A DNA stretch of 51,263 bases from JAZDMK01 sp043800975 (GCA_043800975.1 JAZDMK010000305.1:1-51263), one strand, 5' to 3'. Positions 8,423-17,897 are shown, counted from the stretch's first letter. Program-made: numbers and translations. The notes: generated from the sequence alone by a model not told the origin.

Positions 8423-9190
8423 ATGAAATCCCACTTATTACTATTATCCCTTCTTCTTTCGTTTTATTCATTCTCACAAAACACTACAAACGGATCAAAA
8501 GAAAAGGGAAGCAGCCGTTTTGAAATAGGAGTGAACTTCTCGCCGGATCTGTGTTACCGGACACTTGACATTATTGATGCATCCGCGACAGGAGCATCTC
8601 TTGTTTATAATGACAGGAATAAAAATGAAGTTTTTAAACCTGGCTTTTCAACCGGTTTTTCTGCCTGTTATTATTTAAAAAAACGATTGGGAATTGAAGC
8701 CGGAGTGCAGTTTTCTGATAAGGGATACAACCGAAAATGGTACGACCTATCTTTTGGCAGTCACTTGGATCCTCTGTTTGGGTTTAATGGTGACACGACA
8801 AACATGGCCGCTAAAATGAAACTGAATTATCATAATTATTATTTTGATATTCCATTCTCTGTTAAGTATGTTTTGGGCAAGAAAAATTTGCGTTTTGAAA
8901 CTCGTCTGGGAGTTGCCGTAAATATTTTTATAAAAGAAACCATCACTACAGTTCTTGAGTACAACAACGGGGAACATGAACGCAGTTCGAGCGAAACGAA
9001 TTATAAATATGAACCGTTAAACATATCACCATTCGCTGGTTTCGGCATTATTTATCAAATTAATAAATCAATGTCGCTATCTATGGCCCCTATTATTCGT
9101 TATGGCGTTTTTAAAATAATTAAAAACGAACCACTGACTGCTTACCTCTGGAACGCCGGACTGGACATTGGTTTTCGCTATCGGTTCTGA
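8423..9190 (+). CDS. Outer-membrane beta-barrel protein (PorT-like fold)
   Basis: This 255-residue protein has a signal peptide (MKSHLLLLSLLLSFYSFSQ). Alternating amphipathic strands follow, such as FEIGVNFSPDL, LGIEAGVQFSDKGY, DIPFSVKYVLG and LRFETRLGVAVNI, and it ends in an aromatic residue (FRYRF). The ending and strand pattern are those of small Bacteroidota outer-membrane barrels of the PorT/OmpA-like beta-barrel group. No plug or TonB box is seen. The ligand or partner is unknown. It starts 30 nt after higA, but it is probably not functionally part of that module. Confidence 0.75.
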   Translation: MKSHLLLLSLLLSFYSFSQNTTNGSKEKGSSRFEIGVNFSPDLCYRTLDIIDASATGASLVYNDRNKNEVFKPGFSTGFSACYYLKKRLGIEAGVQFSDKGYNRKWYDLSFGSHLDPLFGFNGDTTNMAAKMKLNYHNYYFDIPFSVKYVLGKKNLRFETRLGVAVNIFIKETITTVLEYNNGEHERSSSETNYKYEPLNISPFAGFGIIYQINKSMSLSMAPIIRYGVFKIIKNEPLTAYLWNAGLDIGFRYRF

Positions 9191-9281
9191 CATTTGCCTT
9201 TTTAGATTTTCATTTGAGCCGAGATATTTCGCATTTTTCTGATTTTTTTTTCACCTTTGTCGCTTTATCTACCTTACAATT

Positions 9282-12200
9282 ATGCGCCTGCTGATTTACA
9301 CTTCGTTGCTTTTGGCTTTTCTGTTTTCATTCAACAACGGAAACGCCCAGAAAAAAGAAAAAAACATAAAGGATTCTGTTAAAGTTGAAAGCTTTACCGG
9401 CCTTTCCTGGCGAAGCATTGGCCCTGCTTTCCTGAGCGGGCGCATGGCCGACATTGCCGTGAATCCCAAAAACAAAAGTGAATGGGTCGTGTGTGTTGCC
9501 TCCGGTCATGTTTGGAAAACAACCAACGCGGGCACTACATGGAAGCCTGTTTTTGATAATTACGGCGCCTATTCCACTGGATGCGTACGATATGACCCGA
9601 ACGACGCCAACGTGCTGTGGCTCGGTTCCGGCGAAGGAAACCACCAGCGCTCCCTTGGCTACGGAAACGGTGTGTACAAAAGTATGGACGGGGGTGAAAG
9701 TTGGAAATGCATGGGGCTGAAGGATTCCCGCCAGATCGGCAGCTTGTTGATTGATCCGCGCAACAGTAATGTGGTGTATGTTGCCTGTGAGGGTTCTCTT
9801 TGGGGACCTGGAGGAGACCGTGGTTTATATAAAACAGCCGATGGTGGAAAGACCTGGAAAAAAATTCTTGAGATCAGCGAAAATACCGGTGTCAACAATA
9901 TCATTTGTGATCCCCGCAATCCGGATGTTCTGTATGCAACTTCCGAACAGCGCCGCCGGCATGTGTGGACCAAGATTGGTGGAGGACCTGAAACAGCACT
10001 CTATAAATCCACTGATGCAGGAGCCACCTGGGATAAAATGACAAATGGACTTCCCTCCGCACCCATGGGTGGAATTGGGATTGCCATATCACCAGTAAAT
10101 CCCGATGTTTTATATGCCATTATAGAATCCACTGCCGGAAACAGCGGCTTCTTCAAAAGCGAAAACCGGGGCGCAACCTGGAAAAAAATGAGTGATCATG
10201 CAGCACAAGGCCAGTATTACAACCGAATCTTCTGTGATCCCGTGCAGTTCGACAAAGTATATTCTCTGGAAACCTATTCGCATGTGACAACAGACGGGGG
10301 AAAAACCTGGACGCGGGTGGGCCTTGCCAAACGGCACGTCGACGATCACTCTTTGTGGATTGATCCGGCTGACAACAAACACTTTATCATTGGCGGAGAC
10401 GGGGGTTTATATGAAACCTGGGATCTGGGAGATAATTACCGTTTTGTATCCAATCTTCCTGTTACACAGTTCTATCGTGTGCAGGTTGACAATAATCTTC
10501 CATTTTACAATGTTTACGGTGGCACACAGGATAACGCAACGGTCGGGGGACCTTCTTCGAATGATAAAAATGCCGTAGTCAGTGATGACTGGTACATTAC
10601 AAACGGGGGCGATGGTTTCTGGGTGGCCGTGGATCCTACAGATCCTAATATTGTCTACTGCGAATCCCAGTATGCCGGAATGGTTCGTTATGACCGGAAA
10701 ACCGGACAACGCGTGGAAATGCGGCCAGAACCCAACCTGGGTGAAAAATCGGATAAATGGAACTGGAACACTCCGCTGATTATAAGCCCGCACAATAATA
10801 AACGGCTGTATGTAGCGTCCACCAAGCTTTTCCGCAGTGACGACCAAGGCAGCAACTGGACTGCAATCAGCGGTGATCTTACGCGCGGCCTCGACCGTAA
10901 CAGCTTTGCAGTGATGGGAAAATACTGGAGTCTGAATGCCGTGGCTAAGGACATTTCCACATCCCAGTTCGGAACCCTGGTTTCGCTGGATGAATCTGAA
11001 AAGAAAGACGGGCTTATTTATACCGGCGCGGATGATGGACTCTTGAGCATCACTGAAGACGGGGGTAAAAACTGGCGACAGGTAAAAACCTTCCCGGGAA
11101 TTCCCGAATACACTTATATCAGCGATATTCTATCTTCCCGTTTTGATGAGAACACGGTATACGTCAGCTTCGACAATATACTCCGCGACGATTTCAAACC
11201 TTACATTCTGAAATCGGCAGACAAGGGTAAAACATGGACTTCCCTATCGGCAGGACTTCCGCCAAACGGCACGGTGCATACTTTACAACAGGATTTTGTG
11301 AATCCTGATCTGCTTTTTGCAGGAACCGAGTTTGGTGTATTCTTTACGTTAGACGGCGGTATTAAATGGCAGAAGCTGAATGCCGGCATGCCCGATATTC
11401 AGGTGCGGGATCTGGTCATTCAAAAAAGGGAATGCGATCTGGTGGCTGCCACCTTCGGACGCGGATTTTATATTATCGATGATTATTCTGCATTACGGAC
11501 CTATGCAAAAGACACCAATAAGGCATCCCTGATTTTTCCGGTAAAGGACGCACGCCTTTACCTGCCCAATGATATCAAAGGACAGCAGGGAGCCACTTAT
11601 TACAGTGCCGAAAACCCCTCTTTCGGCGCGGTGTTCACCTATTATCTGAAAAAAGCGCCGAAAACGCTGAAGGCGGTAAGGCAGCAAAAGGAAGATGAAC
11701 TTTTTAAGGAAGGAAAGCCCATTCCGCAACCTACGATAGACGATCTCCGGAAGGAAGAGTCCGAAACGGCCCCGTATCTTACCTTTATCATAACCGACGA
11801 ATCGGGCCTGATCATACGGCGCATCAACACGCCGGCACAGGGAGGCATGAACCGTATCAGCTGGGATTTACGCTATTCGGCGGCCTGGATGGTGAATATT
11901 GAAAAATTCAATCCGGGCAACACCCCTTCCGGCGCACTCGTATTACCGGGAAATTATAAAGTTTCTTTGAATCTTACCGTTCGTGATACCACAAAGGAAA
12001 TTGTTTCGGCACAATCGTTTCGGGTTGTTCCGCTGGACAAGAATTATGAAACGGGAAAAGATGCTTTGGCCACCCGCTCTTTCCGCAGGCAGGTGGATCT
12101 CCTGGGGGGTGCCATGGACGGCACTTACAATATGATTCAGACCCTAAAGAAAGAAGTGAGCAGCCTGCAAGAAGCCCTTCAGCGATCCAACGGAAACAAC

Positions 12201-12545
12201 GAAATCCAGATAAAGGCTGCCGTTCCACTGCTGATGCAGTTGGATGATCTGGCATTTGCATTCACAGGTAAAAATTACGGCGCCTCGGATGAAGAAAACC
12301 CGCCGTTGCCGGTAACACTATGGCAACGCATGGGCAAGATTTCCTGGGTAAGCTGGATGAACACACTTCCACCTACAGGTGAACAGAAGAAAGCTTTCTG
12401 GATCCTGCAGGAGGAGTTTGAGAAAGTTTATACGGCAACCAAAACAATATTGGAAAAAGATATGCCTGCACTGCACAAGTCGGTTGAAACCCTGAGCATT
12501 CCCGCTACACCACTGCGCCTGCCTGAATGGAAGAAAGCAGAGTAA
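9282..12545 (+). CDS. Sortilin/VPS10-like Asp-box (BNR) propeller protein
   Basis: This 1087-residue exported protein has a leader ending NGNAQ. From about residue 40 to 740 it carries many Asp-box motifs (KTTNAGTTW, KSMDGGESW, KTADGGKTW, KSTDAGATW, KSENRGATW, ITEDGGKNW, KSADKGKTW, FTLDGGIKW), which mark the bladed propeller of the sialidase/VPS10 superfamily. The opening WRSIGPAFLSGRM is characteristic of the Bacteroidota proteins called glycosyl hydrolase or sortilin-like. The remaining 340 residues hold a beta domain (about 790-900) and a helical C-terminal segment (about 920-1080). No sialidase arginine triad could be assigned, so the enzymatic name is unsupported. There is no T9SS sorting domain. 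A CACCTTTG box at 9252-9259 is a near-consensus -7. Confidence 0.8.
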   Translation: MRLLIYTSLLLAFLFSFNNGNAQKKEKNIKDSVKVESFTGLSWRSIGPAFLSGRMADIAVNPKNKSEWVVCVASGHVWKTTNAGTTWKPVFDNYGAYSTGCVRYDPNDANVLWLGSGEGNHQRSLGYGNGVYKSMDGGESWKCMGLKDSRQIGSLLIDPRNSNVVYVACEGSLWGPGGDRGLYKTADGGKTWKKILEISENTGVNNIICDPRNPDVLYATSEQRRRHVWTKIGGGPETALYKSTDAGATWDKMTNGLPSAPMGGIGIAISPVNPDVLYAIIESTAGNSGFFKSENRGATWKKMSDHAAQGQYYNRIFCDPVQFDKVYSLETYSHVTTDGGKTWTRVGLAKRHVDDHSLWIDPADNKHFIIGGDGGLYETWDLGDNYRFVSNLPVTQFYRVQVDNNLPFYNVYGGTQDNATVGGPSSNDKNAVVSDDWYITNGGDGFWVAVDPTDPNIVYCESQYAGMVRYDRKTGQRVEMRPEPNLGEKSDKWNWNTPLIISPHNNKRLYVASTKLFRSDDQGSNWTAISGDLTRGLDRNSFAVMGKYWSLNAVAKDISTSQFGTLVSLDESEKKDGLIYTGADDGLLSITEDGGKNWRQVKTFPGIPEYTYISDILSSRFDENTVYVSFDNILRDDFKPYILKSADKGKTWTSLSAGLPPNGTVHTLQQDFVNPDLLFAGTEFGVFFTLDGGIKWQKLNAGMPDIQVRDLVIQKRECDLVAATFGRGFYIIDDYSALRTYAKDTNKASLIFPVKDARLYLPNDIKGQQGATYYSAENPSFGAVFTYYLKKAPKTLKAVRQQKEDELFKEGKPIPQPTIDDLRKEESETAPYLTFIITDESGLIIRRINTPAQGGMNRISWDLRYSAAWMVNIEKFNPGNTPSGALVLPGNYKVSLNLTVRDTTKEIVSAQSFRVVPLDKNYETGKDALATRSFRRQVDLLGGAMDGTYNMIQTLKKEVSSLQEALQRSNGNNEIQIKAAVPLLMQLDDLAFAFTGKNYGASDEENPPLPVTLWQRMGKISWVSWMNTLPPTGEQKKAFWILQEEFEKVYTATKTILEKDMPALHKSVETLSIPATPLRLPEWKKAE

Positions 12546-12619
12546 TACCCGGAAAAACCTAAACAAAAGCGGAAACCTTTTTTTCTGATTCACGTATTAT
12601 TACTCTTCATTTTTTTCAA

Positions 12620-13606
12620 TTGATCAAACGAATTCTGCTTTTCCTTTTTACTGTATTGCTGATAGCCGGCACGAATTCGTATGCCATCACCGGCCCGCGT
12701 AAAGATTCCTTATTGAAGAACATTGAGAAATTCAATAAATTTACAATAGCAACTTTTATCAGTGCGCCCCGCTTATCCATGACAATCAGCGATAAAAGCA
12801 ATCTGGGTGAAAACATTCATTACCTCCCGAATGTGATGAACAGCCTTGGGCTTGACCTTTCATGGCGTTGGATGGGCGGTGGTTACGGTGTTCGTTTACC
12901 CAGAAAAGACATCAACGAACTTCTGTACGGAAAAACAAATTATTACGATTATCAGTTTTATCTGTATCTCCGCCGTTTCGGTTTTGATGCCTATTGGCAA
13001 ACCTATCAGGGCTTCTATTTGAACAACCCAAAGACCTTTGATATCAATTGGCACGATTCATTACCACATCCGAGCCGTGGAGATTTAAGTATGAATAATT
13101 TAGGCTTAAATATTTTCTACATTCACTCTCCGAAGTTCTCATTCAAAGCAACATACAATCAAACTGAACGTCAGAAGAAAAGCGCGGGAACTTTTTTATT
13201 CATGGTTGCACAATCGATCGAAGAAGTAGCCTCCGACACCTCGATGATTCCTGCAAACCAGCGTGTTTTTTATTCTGATATCGTGGAAATGAACAATTCC
13301 CGTTTTTATAATATTTCCATTGCTCCGGGATATGCATACAGCTTTATCTGGAAAAACTTTTTTATTACACCCACGCTTTTTGCAGGTGCAGGATACCAGT
13401 CACAGGATTGCAAATTCACGAACGGAGATTTAAACAAAACCACGATTACACCCAAGGTTAACCTTCGTTTCGGTATTGGATACAATGGAAAACGCTTTTT
13501 GATCGGGGCTCACGGTGTATATGATATGTCCTACATGAACGTCATGGATTCCGGCTTGCGCTTTATCATGTCAACACTGAAGTTTCAGATGGGTGTTCGC
13601 CTGTAA
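12620..13606 (+). CDS. DUF4421 family outer-membrane protein
   Basis: This 328-residue protein starts at TTG (12620). No ATG exists in frame before the preceding stop codon, and this start yields a good signal peptide (MIKRILLFLFTVLLIAGTNSYA). The sequence MNSLGLDLSWRWMGGGYGV, the aromatic YYDYQFYLYLRRFGFDAYWQ and C-terminal paired strands match the DUF4421 family. These are Bacteroidota barrel-like proteins of unknown role. It ends FQMGVRL, consistent with a terminal membrane strand. It lies 74 nt after the Asp-box protein gene in the same direction, so they may share a transcript. Confidence 0.72.
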   Translation: MIKRILLFLFTVLLIAGTNSYAITGPRKDSLLKNIEKFNKFTIATFISAPRLSMTISDKSNLGENIHYLPNVMNSLGLDLSWRWMGGGYGVRLPRKDINELLYGKTNYYDYQFYLYLRRFGFDAYWQTYQGFYLNNPKTFDINWHDSLPHPSRGDLSMNNLGLNIFYIHSPKFSFKATYNQTERQKKSAGTFLFMVAQSIEEVASDTSMIPANQRVFYSDIVEMNNSRFYNISIAPGYAYSFIWKNFFITPTLFAGAGYQSQDCKFTNGDLNKTTITPKVNLRFGIGYNGKRFLIGAHGVYDMSYMNVMDSGLRFIMSTLKFQMGVRL

Positions 13607-13624
13607 AGATTTTCCTGTTTTTTC

Positions 13625-13655
13625 TTTGAATCGCCCCCGCTTTTTATTACTTTTG
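13625..13655 (+). promoter_or_regulatory. Promoter TTTG-N19-TACTTTTG for the GyrI-like gene
   Basis: TTTG (13625-13628) and TACTTTTG (13648-13655) are separated by exactly 19 nt, a full Bacteroidota primary promoter. It lies just downstream of the DUF4421 stop and about 50 nt before the ATG at 13705. Confidence 0.65.
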
Positions 13656-13704
13656 GCCTTCGCGTAATAAAGCCTGCTCCTGTAGACTTTGAAACTACTT
13701 TCTT

Positions 13705-14166
13705 ATGGAATACAATTGTGAACTTATTGATCGTAAAACGTACCTTACGATGGCTATTCGCACCCACTCCTCCCTTGTTAATCTTTCGTGGGATTTGGGG
13801 CGTTGTTTTGACGAAGTAAAAGCCTTTATGAAAGAATATGGAATCGAGCCGGTCGGGTCGCCTTATGCTGCCTATTATTGCCTCGACTTTGACAACCTGG
13901 ATGTTGAAATTGGCTATCCTGTGGAAAAACAAATTGAAGGAAAAGGAAATGTAAAACCCGCATCCATTCCCGGCGGAAAGATGGCCACAACCATTCATGT
14001 GGGTTCTTACAGCGACATGGAACCCGCTTATCAGGCACTGAGCGACTGGATGAAACAACAGAATCTGGAAACCAGCGGTGTTTCTTATGAAATTTACAAA
14101 AGTGATCATACCCAGATGCCCTCTCATGATCTGCAGACAAGAATTTTATTTCCTGTAAAAGATTAA
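13705..14166 (+). CDS. GyrI-like small-molecule-binding domain protein
   Basis: This 153-residue protein consists of a single GyrI-like/AraC effector-binding domain. It has an N-terminal strand CELIDRKTYLTMAIRTHSS, a helix LGRCFDEVKAFMKEYGI, then PYAAYYCLDFDNLDVEIGYPV and the IPGGKMATTIHVGSYSDM motif. The C-terminal ILFPVKD is typical. Such stand-alone domains bind small hydrophobic or cationic ligands, and some are gyrase inhibitors or hydrolases. No DNA-binding domain is attached. It has its own full promoter and is followed by a barrel gene after 5 nt, so the two are probably co-transcribed. Confidence 0.82.
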   Translation: MEYNCELIDRKTYLTMAIRTHSSLVNLSWDLGRCFDEVKAFMKEYGIEPVGSPYAAYYCLDFDNLDVEIGYPVEKQIEGKGNVKPASIPGGKMATTIHVGSYSDMEPAYQALSDWMKQQNLETSGVSYEIYKSDHTQMPSHDLQTRILFPVKD

Positions 14167-14171
14167 CAAAA

Positions 14172-14828
14172 ATGAAAAAAGGGGTTTTATTTCTTTTTAT
14201 TCTTGTTTATTCAACCGCTTCCTATTCGCAGTTCTTTAATAAAGACAAAATTTCTTTTGACCTGCGCTATCCTGTTCCTGTAGGAAATAATTTTATTAAC
14301 AAGGCTTTTATAATTGGGTACACCGGCCTCTTCGATCTGGGTGTGGATTACACAATGCACAATCTGAAAAACCTTGGATTTGGTCTGGTTTATAATTCCT
14401 CCCTTTTTCGTCTTTCCGAATCAAAGTTGTCCTTAGTTACGATATGTCCCAGATTTAAATTTGATTACACACTGAATTTTGGAAAAATCTCGCTTATTCC
14501 AAATGTCGCACTTGGCTATTCTGTTTGGTATTTCTGGGGGCCTTCGTACACGGTTCGCGATATTAACGGAAATGAATATACCTTTGAAAAAACTTCTGAA
14601 ACACTTAAGGGAATTTCAGTTCGCACAGGGCTTAAAACCGTTCTGGAAAATAAAAAGCGCCTAAGCTGGTACGTTCAGTTTTCCTATGAATATACCTATT
14701 TTGATGAGACAACAAATAACATTGCAGATTGTGTTTATAACAGGAAAATCAGCTTGCTACTTCCCGGAGTTGGCGTCATCTGGAAGTTTCCTACTACAGA
14801 AGAGATACCCAATACGAGTACCTTCTGA
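14172..14828 (+). CDS. Putative outer-membrane beta-barrel protein
   Basis: This 218-residue protein has a signal peptide (MKKGVLFLFILVYSTASYSQ). Repeated amphipathic strands follow (LGVDYTMHNLKNLGFGLVY, LIPNVALGYSVWYFWG, LSWYVQFSYEYTYF, KISLLLPGVGVIWKF). The pattern indicates a small barrel, although a periplasmic beta protein is possible. No named family is recognised. It begins 5 nt after the GyrI-like gene, so co-transcription is likely. Its role is unknown. Confidence 0.6.
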   Translation: MKKGVLFLFILVYSTASYSQFFNKDKISFDLRYPVPVGNNFINKAFIIGYTGLFDLGVDYTMHNLKNLGFGLVYNSSLFRLSESKLSLVTICPRFKFDYTLNFGKISLIPNVALGYSVWYFWGPSYTVRDINGNEYTFEKTSETLKGISVRTGLKTVLENKKRLSWYVQFSYEYTYFDETTNNIADCVYNRKISLLLPGVGVIWKFPTTEEIPNTSTF

Positions 14829-14885
14829 ATCCATCTCAATTTTTCACATCTTTATAAAATCAATACTTTATAGAATTATAAAATA

Positions 14886-15383
14886 ATGAACATATTTATT
14901 CTATCCCTTTTTCTTATGAGCTCCTTCCCTGAACTGAAAACCGTTTCTAATATTGATCTTCAAAAGTACAGCGGTACCTGGTATGAAATCGCGCGCCTAC
15001 CCAATTCGTTTGAAAAGGGACTGAAGAATATCACCGCAACCTACGAAATCATTGACGGGAGCCATGTCCGCGTCATCAACAAAGGGGTGAAAGAAAATGA
15101 CGGAACGGTTAGCACGGCTCGCGGAAAAGCAAAGATCCCCAACCTGAAAGAACCCGGGAAACTCAAGGTAACTTTCTTCTGGCCTTTTTATGGAAAGTAC
15201 TGGGTGTTTCATCTTGATGAAAAGGATTATCAATATGCGTTGGTTGGGCACCCAAATCGCAACTATTTCTGGATTCTGGCTCGCACGCCCAAAATCGATG
15301 AGACCCTTTATCAGTCTTTACTGAAGATTGCAGCTGACAATTCGTTTGATGTTTCAAAAGTAATTCGTCCGCAACAGGATTGA
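14886..15383 (+). CDS. blc: Blc-type bacterial lipocalin
   Basis: This 165-residue protein closely follows bacterial lipocalin Blc: SGTWYEIARLPNSFEKGL, the TATYE strand, VINKGVKENDGT, a FFWPFYGKYWVF strand, and NYFWILARTP near the C-terminus before DVSKVI. Blc binds fatty acids or lysophospholipids at the outer membrane. The N-terminus (MNIFILSLFLMSSFP) is a short hydrophobic leader without a lipobox cysteine. Unlike E. coli Blc, it therefore may not be lipidated and may be periplasmic. All structurally conserved lipocalin regions are intact. Confidence 0.88.
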   Translation: MNIFILSLFLMSSFPELKTVSNIDLQKYSGTWYEIARLPNSFEKGLKNITATYEIIDGSHVRVINKGVKENDGTVSTARGKAKIPNLKEPGKLKVTFFWPFYGKYWVFHLDEKDYQYALVGHPNRNYFWILARTPKIDETLYQSLLKIAADNSFDVSKVIRPQQD

Positions 15384-15492
15384 TTTTACAAACATCCTGT
15401 AACCACGGCGCTGTCCTTTTCCGTCTTCCCGCATTTATGGAATTTTAACTTTTTTGTATCTCTGAAAAACAACCACTTCCAAATTGAAATTC

Positions 15493-15500
15493 TACCTTTG
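15493..15500 (+). promoter_or_regulatory. Candidate -7 element TACCTTTG
   Basis: TACCTTTG matches TAnnTTTG and lies 21 nt before the ATG at 15522. No TTTG occurs at the expected -33 distance. Its G coincides with an in-frame TTG, which argues against using that TTG as the start codon. Confidence 0.45.
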
Positions 15501-15521
15501 TCTCAATCAAAACCAAATTCT

Positions 15522-17096
15522 ATGAAAAAAATCCTCCTCCTCACGTTCACTCTGCTGGCAGCCATTGCAATGCAGGCGCAGCAGTTGAAGCCCACACAAA
15601 TCAATGTTTTCAAAAACGGAACCTACTTCATTGCCAAAGAAGGCAACGTGAACTGCACCAACGGAAAAGCAGTCATCACAGTCCCTGCCGCGCCTCTGCT
15701 CGGAACATACTGGCTCAACACTATGAAAGACGCAAAGATTCAGCAGGTGACGGTGAAACCCGACACGCTGAAAACCAAGCGCCGCGCTCGTTCTATTAAT
15801 GATATCCTGCAGGCTAACACCGGGAAAAAAGTAAAAATAACCTATGTGCAATCCGATAAAAGCATGAAAGAATTCAGTGGAAAACTGCTGGATTACTACC
15901 GCGAAACCGGTGTTGTCAAAGTGCAAAACAACGATGGAAAAATAATTTTTCTAAACAACAGTACGATCGCCGAAGTGATGATCGATGATAATTCAGTAGG
16001 TGAGTTTATTGAAAAGGACTCTCTTGCAACCCTTGCCACCATTCAGTTTGCAAAGAACGCCGACAACATTCCTCTGCGCGTAATGTATATGCACGGCGGT
16101 ATTCAATGGGTTCCTTCATACAACATCAAAGTGATCAACGATAAGGAACTGCAGTTAGAAATGAAAGCACTGGTGGAAAACTATTCTGAATCTGTAGAAG
16201 ATGCCGATCTGACACTCACCATGGGAAACCCGCAGTTCTTCTATGGAATGCAGCTCGATCCCATTGCGACCAATTATTTGTCAAGCATTTCTTCATTGTA
16301 CACTGCTACCGCTCCGGGCGGACGCAATACCAACTTGATGACCAACTCCTATGCGGCGCAGTCATACAGCGGGGCCGTTGATTTTGGGGCCGTTGCTTCT
16401 GAAGATCGTAGCATTGTGAATTTTGAAAACTATACAACCGAAGGGGAAAAATCGAATGACCTTTATATGTATAAAATCGGAAAGGTAACTTTGTTTAAAA
16501 ACAGCAAAACCTGGTTTCAGGTGTTTGCTGCAAACATTCCGTATAAGGATGTATATGAAGTGAATGTGTTTGACGTTGTGAATTACTGTACCAACCGCTA
16601 TATCGGCAACGATCCTGAGCAGCGCTTTGACGTGTACCATTCTTATAAAATTACGAACACCACAACGACACCACTGACGACAGGGCCCATTTTTGTATTG
16701 AACGAAAACCTACAGCCACTAGCGCAGGATCGATTGAAATATACACCTGTGCAAGCTGAAGCAATGGTTCAACTTTCGAAAGCAGGTGATGTGTATGTGC
16801 GCAACACAGAAGAAGAAATTTCAAAAATTGATGCATACAAACGGGTAGGTAAAAGGGTTTACAACAAAGCCACGATCAAAGGAACCATACAGATTGAAAA
16901 TATGCAGGACAAGAAGATCAACCTGAATGTGACCAAAAACCTGAATGCTCTTGTTCTGGATGCTAATGAAGGCGGCAAGTTCAAGAAGTCGGGCAAGTAT
17001 TACAATCAGAACCCGTATTCCGAAATCAAGTGGGAAATTCCTCTCAATGGCGGAGAAAAGAAAACGATTACTTATACATACGACGTACTTTACTAA
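15522..17096 (+). CDS. DUF4139 domain-containing exported protein
   Basis: This 524-residue protein starts at the ATG at 15522 (MKKILLLTFTLLAAIAMQAQ). An in-frame TTG at 15498 is rejected because it overlaps a -7 box. Residues about 190-524 match DUF4139: LRVMYMHGGIQWVPSYNIKV, a LTLTMGNP strand, LFKNSKTWFQVF, and a C-terminal VTKNLNALV...SEIKWEIPLNGGEKKTITYTYDV. The family comprises exported beta-rich proteins of unknown function (MuiA-like in some annotations). There is no T9SS sorting domain, so it is probably periplasmic. A strong hairpin follows immediately after the stop. Confidence 0.78.
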   Translation: MKKILLLTFTLLAAIAMQAQQLKPTQINVFKNGTYFIAKEGNVNCTNGKAVITVPAAPLLGTYWLNTMKDAKIQQVTVKPDTLKTKRRARSINDILQANTGKKVKITYVQSDKSMKEFSGKLLDYYRETGVVKVQNNDGKIIFLNNSTIAEVMIDDNSVGEFIEKDSLATLATIQFAKNADNIPLRVMYMHGGIQWVPSYNIKVINDKELQLEMKALVENYSESVEDADLTLTMGNPQFFYGMQLDPIATNYLSSISSLYTATAPGGRNTNLMTNSYAAQSYSGAVDFGAVASEDRSIVNFENYTTEGEKSNDLYMYKIGKVTLFKNSKTWFQVFAANIPYKDVYEVNVFDVVNYCTNRYIGNDPEQRFDVYHSYKITNTTTTPLTTGPIFVLNENLQPLAQDRLKYTPVQAEAMVQLSKAGDVYVRNTEEEISKIDAYKRVGKRVYNKATIKGTIQIENMQDKKINLNVTKNLNALVLDANEGGKFKKSGKYYNQNPYSEIKWEIPLNGGEKKTITYTYDVLY

Positions 17097-17103
17097 GGTA
17101 AAA

Positions 17104-17155
17104 ACTGTCGGGGTGACTGCGCGTGGTCTCTCGCTCTGGCAGTCACCCCGACAGT
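17104..17155. terminator. 17-bp perfect inverted repeat (strong hairpin or REP-like palindrome)
   Basis: The left arm (17104-17120, ACTGTCGGGGTGACTGC) pairs perfectly with the right arm (17139-17155) around an 18-nt loop. It begins 8 nt after the DUF4139 stop and ends 8 nt before the next ATG. It is GC-rich and lacks a T-tract, so it may be a transcript-end hairpin or an intergenic palindromic repeat rather than a classic intrinsic terminator. Confidence 0.7.
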
Positions 17156-17163
17156 AATTGAAA

Positions 17164-17712
17164 ATGAAACAACATTCCACCATTGGATGCTGCGGTATCG
17201 ACTGCGGACTATGCCCAAGGTTTTACACCAAAGGTGATTCGGCCTGTCCGGGATGCGGTGGAAAAGATTTTAAACTAAAGCACCCCTCCTGCGGTTTTCA
17301 CAGCTGTTGCGCAATTAAAAAAGAATTGGAAGTTTGCTCTGAATGTATTGAATATCCCTGCAAACGCTTTGATGCGGAAAAAGAGGGATACGATTCGTTT
17401 GTGTCGCACCAAAAAGTTTTTGTGAATCTTGATTTCATTAAACAAAACGGGATCAATGATTTTATCCTGCAGCAAAAACAACAGATAAATATTCTGAACA
17501 ATTTCTTAAATCATTACGACGACGGGCGATCAAAAAGTTTCTTTTGTATCTGTTGCACTTTGCTACCTCTTGATGTTTTACAGGAAACACAAAAGTTTGC
17601 AAAAAAACTGAAAGAAGAATCGAATTTAAAAGAGAAAAACAAACAGCTGAGAAACAAGTTGCAGAGGACGGCGGAAGAACTGAAAATTGAATTGAAATTA
17701 AAGAATAAATAG
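17164..17712 (+). CDS. DUF3795 cysteine-rich protein
   Basis: This 182-residue protein has its ATG at 17164; an upstream TTG at 17158 is in frame but less likely. The N-terminal half is packed with cysteines in the DUF3795 pattern: CCGIDCGLCPRF, CPGCGG, CGFHSCC, CSECIEYPC. This suggests a zinc or iron-sulfur cluster site. A second pair, CICC, occurs near residue 120. The C-terminal 40 residues form a strongly charged coiled coil (KEESNLKEKNKQLRNKLQ...ELK). It has no signal peptide. The family's function is unknown. It is separated from the upstream gene by the hairpin at 17104-17155. Confidence 0.8.
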   Translation: MKQHSTIGCCGIDCGLCPRFYTKGDSACPGCGGKDFKLKHPSCGFHSCCAIKKELEVCSECIEYPCKRFDAEKEGYDSFVSHQKVFVNLDFIKQNGINDFILQQKQQINILNNFLNHYDDGRSKSFFCICCTLLPLDVLQETQKFAKKLKEESNLKEKNKQLRNKLQRTAEELKIELKLKNK

Positions 17713-17755
17713 TTTTTTCCTTTACTATTTTCGCTAATATTGTTTTTCTTAAATT

Positions 17756-17807
17756 CTGTTTGGATTTTGTTTTTTAGAATTATTAGGATGGAATAAAATC
17801 CAAACAG
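17756..17807. repeat. 13-bp inverted repeat between genes
   Basis: CTGTTTGGATTTT (17756-17768) pairs perfectly with 17795-17807 around a 26-nt AT-rich loop. It lies in the 185-bp gap between the DUF3795 gene and the small membrane protein. It could form a hairpin in the upstream transcript or in the leader of the next gene. No T-tract follows, so it is not a typical terminator. Confidence 0.55.
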
Positions 17808-17897
17808 TTTCTTAAACGTGGAAACCAGAACCCACATTAAAAAACGGGGCGGCACCGAAAAGCCTTATGAGTAGGTCAATCATTAAAACCATAAATC

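Noticed and set aside
9282..12545. Sialidase/glycosyl hydrolase activity of the Asp-box protein
   Set aside because: Asp-boxes are structural. An arginine triad and nucleophile could not be assigned, and the start resembles sortilin-like proteins.
17104..17155. Insertion-sequence end or transposon at the 17-bp palindrome
   Set aside because: There is no transposase, no second copy in the window and no target duplication; a hairpin is simpler.
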